From assembly GCA_013816695.1 (NCBI GenBank), contig JACDDZ010000060.1, forward strand, positions 1-8,599: 8,599 nucleotides of DNA. The letters are read 5' to 3'. The notes below the pieces were generated by a model. The model was not told the DNA's origin. It saw only the letters and a program-made list of their open reading frames with translations, and did not search any database. Origin of the DNA: Gemmatimonadaceae bacterium. GTDB taxonomy: Bacteria; Gemmatimonadota; Gemmatimonadetes; Gemmatimonadales; Gemmatimonadaceae. Each line of letters opens with the position of its first letter. Positions within the stretch are counted from its first letter, which is position 1. The translations under genes were made by a program, and so were the position numbers. Below, in pieces: positions 6,461 to 8,599 of the stretch.

Positions 6461-7213
6461 CTAACCCCTTGATTTTATTGCCGTCCTCGTAAAATCCGAG
6501 AGCACAAGCTTGCCGCTTGTCGCCGCCCGTACTTTGAGGAGTTCGTTCCACGACTCAGTCCCCGCCCAAAAAATCTCCTTGAGCCGCGCCATCGCTTCAG
6601 GATTGCTCGCAGCCAGTGTTTTCGCCCTCGCGGCGACCCGGACATCGAGCTGAGGAATATCCTCGGTCAGCTCTGCAAACAATCCGTGCCGCTCAGCCCA
6701 GACGGAATCACGCCAGTCTGCGTCAACGGCCATCGCACTGAATGCTGCCAGTCCAACTTTTTTCTCGATCACGGGACCGATAATGAATGGACCAATTCCG
6801 ACGGCAAGTTCGCTCAACCGAACTGATGCCGCACGTGTTGCAATGGCATAATCCGATGCAGCAACGATTCCCGCCCCGCCCCCTACGGTTTTTCCCTGCA
6901 CCCGTGCAATTACGAACTTCGGAGCTCGAATCATGGCGAGAATGAGGCTCCCAAAACCTGAAAAGAAAGTTTGCCCTTCCTCCGGTGTCGTAACGCGCTG
7001 TAGCTCCGAGAATGACGCGCCGGCGCAGAATGCCCCTTCGCCGGTGCTTCGCAGCACGATCACCCTTGCGTCATCATTCTTTCCCGCGGCGCGTACCGAG
7101 TCGGCAAGCGCCTGGAGCACCGCGGCGGGAAGTGAATTGCTCTTTGGATGAGAAAAGGTGATTGTCGCGATTCCGTCAGCGACTTCCGTTTCAACTTTGC
7201 CTGATTCTGTCAT
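6461..7213 (-). CDS. Enoyl-CoA hydratase/isomerase family (crotonase fold) protein
   Basis: The 250-residue product has the normal crotonase length. The oxyanion-hole segments are GAFCAGASFSE (about 60-70) and GKTVGGGAGIVAASD (about 107-121), which together bind the CoA thioester. Aligned with rat mitochondrial enoyl-CoA hydratase, the second catalytic glutamate (Glu164) matches Glu135 in RLSELAVG, but the first (Glu144) is Gly115. That pattern occurs in methylglutaconyl-CoA hydratase (LiuC)-like and some isomerase members, so simple 2-enoyl-CoA hydration is not assured. Its position, divergent from paaA, suggests a role in phenylacetyl-CoA breakdown (a PaaF/PaaG-like step); leucine or fatty-acid catabolism remains possible. 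The start at 7213 lacks a Shine-Dalgarno sequence: GGAG lies about 40 bases upstream, so the message may be leaderless or the start further out. I am sure of the fold and family, unsure of the reaction. Confidence 0.88.
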   Translation of the reverse strand: MTESGKVETEVADGIATITFSHPKSNSLPAAVLQALADSVRAAGKNDDARVIVLRSTGEGAFCAGASFSELQRVTTPEEGQTFFSGFGSLILAMIRAPKFVIARVQGKTVGGGAGIVAASDYAIATRAASVRLSELAVGIGPFIIGPVIEKKVGLAAFSAMAVDADWRDSVWAERHGLFAELTEDIPQLDVRVAARAKTLAASNPEAMARLKEIFWAGTESWNELLKVRAATSGKLVLSDFTRTAIKSRG

Positions 7214-7291
7214 GACATAATGTTAGTTTTTGCCTGCGCCAGCGGCTACTTCTCCTAACTTTTGGAGCGGAATTCGCATACGTTTAGATGT
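7214..7291. promoter_or_regulatory. Divergent control region between crotonase gene and paaA
   Basis: Only 78 bases separate the two divergent starts, so both promoters and any phenylacetyl-CoA-responsive operator are probably here. No consensus promoter stands out; TTGCCT at 7230-7235 is a weak rightward -35 candidate with a poor partner near 7253. GTTAG at 7222-7226 and CTAAC at 7255-7259 form a small spaced dyad. GGAG at 7264-7267 is too far from the paaA ATG to act as its ribosome site. I could not recognise a known PaaR or PaaX operator sequence. Confidence 0.4.
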
Positions 7292-7295
7292 ATGC
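7276..7295. repeat. Inverted repeat overlapping the paaA start codon
   Basis: GCATAC (7276-7281) and GTATGC (7290-7295) are perfect inverse complements separated by eight bases. The right arm contains the chosen paaA ATG (7292-7294). It could be a regulator-binding dyad or, in RNA, a short hairpin hiding the start codon. With six-base arms it may also be chance. Confidence 0.4.
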
Positions 7296-8260
7296 AGACA
7301 ACGTCGCCCGATCTGCCAGACGCAGACAGGAATACCGAGTTCGAGGCGCGAATTGCGCGCGGTGAATCCATCGAGCCCAAGGACTGGATGCCCGAGAAGT
7401 ACCGCCACCAGCTCATTCGGATGATGTCACAGCATGCTCATTCCGAGATCGTCGGCATGCTCCCCGAAGGAAACTGGATCACGCGCGCGCCCAGCCTCAA
7501 GCGAAAGATGTCGCTTATCGCCAAAGTGCAGGACGAGGCCGGACACGGACTTTATATCTACTGCGGAGCCGAGACTCTTGGTGTGGACCGCGCGGAGCTT
7601 GTAGATCAGCTGCTCTCGGGAAAAGCCAAGTATTCCAGCATCTTCAACTATCCGACTTTGTCGTGGGCGGATATGGGCGTCATCGGCTGGTTTGTTGACG
7701 GTGCCGCAATCGTGAATCAGACAGTGCTCGCAAAGGCTTCGTACGGACCGTATGCCCGTGCGATGATCCGGATCTGCAAGGAAGAGAATTTTCACAAGCG
7801 ACAGGGATATGAGATTGTCGCAACGCTCGCCCGCGGCACGCCGGCCCAGCGCGCGATGATTCAGGATGCCGTGAACCGGTGGTGGTGGCCTTCGCTGATG
7901 ATGCTCGGACCCAGCGACAAGGATTCTCCAAACACAGCAGAACTCATTCGCTGGCGCGTGAAGCGCAAGACGAACGACGAGCTCCGGCAGCGCTTCATAG
8001 ATCTCACAGTGCCGCAGGCGCGGGCTGTTGACCTCACGCTTCCCGACCCGAATCTCAAGTTCAACGAGACAACCGAACATTGGGAGTTCGGCGAGATCGA
8101 TTGGGACGAGTTCTGGGCCGTTGTGCGTGGTAATGGTCCGTGCAATCGGGAGCGGCTGCAGGCCCGTCGCGATGCGCATGAAAATGGCAAGTGGGTCCGC
8201 GACGCAGCGGCTGCATACGCCGAAAAGCAGCGGCAGAAATCGCAGTCAGCGGCAGCCTGA
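7292..8260 (+). CDS. paaA: 1,2-phenylacetyl-CoA epoxidase, catalytic subunit PaaA
   Basis: The product (322 residues from the ATG at 7292) is the di-iron oxygenase subunit of the PaaABCE complex, which uses O2 to epoxidise the ring of phenylacetyl-CoA in aerobic phenylacetate degradation. Candidate iron ligands are visible on the ferritin-like helices: Glu52 (HAHSEIVG), Glu82 and His85 (VQDEAGHG), Asp136 (WFVDGAA), and Glu164/Glu165 with His168 ([12 protein letters not shown]). The conserved [15 protein letters not shown] segment near 195-209 is characteristic of PaaA. The length fits the family (about 310-330). The frame could also start at the TTG at 7262, adding ten residues unlike the family, so 7292 is preferred although its ribosome site is poor. 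paaB follows after eight bases, indicating one operon. The protein is cytoplasmic. The last 25 residues are Ala/Gln/Lys-rich and probably disordered. Confidence 0.96.
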   Translation: MQTTSPDLPDADRNTEFEARIARGESIEPKDWMPEKYRHQLIRMMSQHAHSEIVGMLPEGNWITRAPSLKRKMSLIAKVQDEAGHGLYIYCGAETLGVDRAELVDQLLSGKAKYSSIFNYPTLSWADMGVIGWFVDGAAIVNQTVLAKASYGPYARAMIRICKEENFHKRQGYEIVATLARGTPAQRAMIQDAVNRWWWPSLMMLGPSDKDSPNTAELIRWRVKRKTNDELRQRFIDLTVPQARAVDLTLPDPNLKFNETTEHWEFGEIDWDEFWAVVRGNGPCNRERLQARRDAHENGKWVRDAAAAYAEKQRQKSQSAAA

Positions 8261-8268
8261 CACGGACA

Positions 8269-8595
8269 ATGACTTCTCGCGCTCCTGATCCTGCGGCCGC
8301 AAATCACAATGGCGATACCCAGTGGCCGCTCTGGGAAGTTTTTACACAGGCTGACAAGGGCGCACCTTTCGAGCATGCGGGCAGCGTGCACGCCCCCGAT
8401 CCGGAAATGGCGCTCCAGAATGCGCGCGATGTCTACGCGCGGCGCAACGAAGCTGTGAACCTCTGGGTCGTTCCATCCGAAGCGATCACTGCATCGACGC
8501 CCGAAGACGTCGGCCCTTTTTTCGACCCGGCTTCAGACAAAGCATACCGCCACCCGCAGTTTTACAAAGTTCCGCGCGGCGTTCGCGGGATTTAG
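8269..8595 (+). CDS. paaB: 1,2-phenylacetyl-CoA epoxidase, structural subunit PaaB
   Basis: The 108-residue product is the small PaaB subunit that bridges PaaA/PaaC heterodimers in the epoxidase complex. The family signature is clear: WPLWEVFTQ (19-27), GxPFEHAGSVHAPDPEMAL (31-49), NARDVYARRNEAVNLWVVPS (51-70) and the C-terminal YRHPQFYKVPRGVRG (93-107). The start at 8269 leaves an eight-base gap after paaA; an upstream in-frame ATG at 8191 would overlap paaA by 70 bases and add a sequence unlike the family. It is slightly longer than the E. coli protein because of an N-terminal extension of about 18 residues before the first conserved Trp. The stop is at 8593-8595, so the gene is complete. 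paaC is expected immediately downstream, outside the window. Confidence 0.95.
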   Translation: MTSRAPDPAAANHNGDTQWPLWEVFTQADKGAPFEHAGSVHAPDPEMALQNARDVYARRNEAVNLWVVPSEAITASTPEDVGPFFDPASDKAYRHPQFYKVPRGVRGI

Positions 8596-8599
8596 CCCG

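Noticed and set aside
7427..8179. 250-codon minus-strand frame opposite paaA
   Set aside because: Lies entirely within the highly conserved paaA coding sequence and has no recognisable motif.
1..8599. A wholly new defence, mobile or biosynthetic system
   Set aside because: Every substantial gene falls in a known family; no transposase, integrase, direct-repeat array, toxin-antitoxin pair or biosynthetic cluster was seen.

Overview
The window looks like a piece of chromosome from an aerobic, free-living Gram-negative-type bacterium, with dense genes and moderately high GC. The secreted BNR/Asp-box propeller protein, with a C-terminal stretch rich in Arg-Asp-Ser and Gly-Arg, next to an exported M16 peptidase, resembles what is common in Gemmatimonadota. 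That assignment is an inference from gene style, not from a marker gene. No mobile element, tRNA, rRNA or CRISPR array was seen, and no gene-free stretch exceeds about 200 bases.

Layout: (1) 1-845, minus strand: the N-terminal two thirds of an exported M16 zinc peptidase, cut by the window edge. (2) 961-4182, minus strand: a 1073-residue exported double beta-propeller protein of the sortilin/VPS10-like BNR family. It lies upstream of the peptidase in the same direction. A strong plus-strand intrinsic terminator sits across its stop codon. (3) 4383-5168, plus strand: a PAS-receiver protein with no kinase or output domain. (4) 5165-6400, minus strand: a soluble PAS histidine kinase with no receiver, convergent with gene 3 and sharing a CTAG stop-codon overlap. 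(5) 6461-7213, minus strand: a crotonase-fold enoyl-CoA hydratase/isomerase. (6) 7292-8260 and 8269-8595, plus strand: paaA and paaB, the start of a phenylacetyl-CoA epoxidase operon that presumably continues with paaC, paaD and paaE beyond the window.

The genes form three functional groups. The two exported proteins probably act in the envelope or outside the cell on peptides or macromolecules. The two convergent signalling genes have complementary domain content (kinase without receiver, receiver without kinase) and may work as a phosphorelay pair. The crotonase gene is divergent from paaAB and may supply a ring-cleavage or beta-oxidation-like step of phenylacetate catabolism. A 78-base divergent control region separates them. 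Most of the window is recognisable biology. The points most worth a second look are the apparent kinase-core deletion scar in the PAS-receiver protein, the terminator facing against the propeller gene, and the inverted repeat that covers the paaA start codon.
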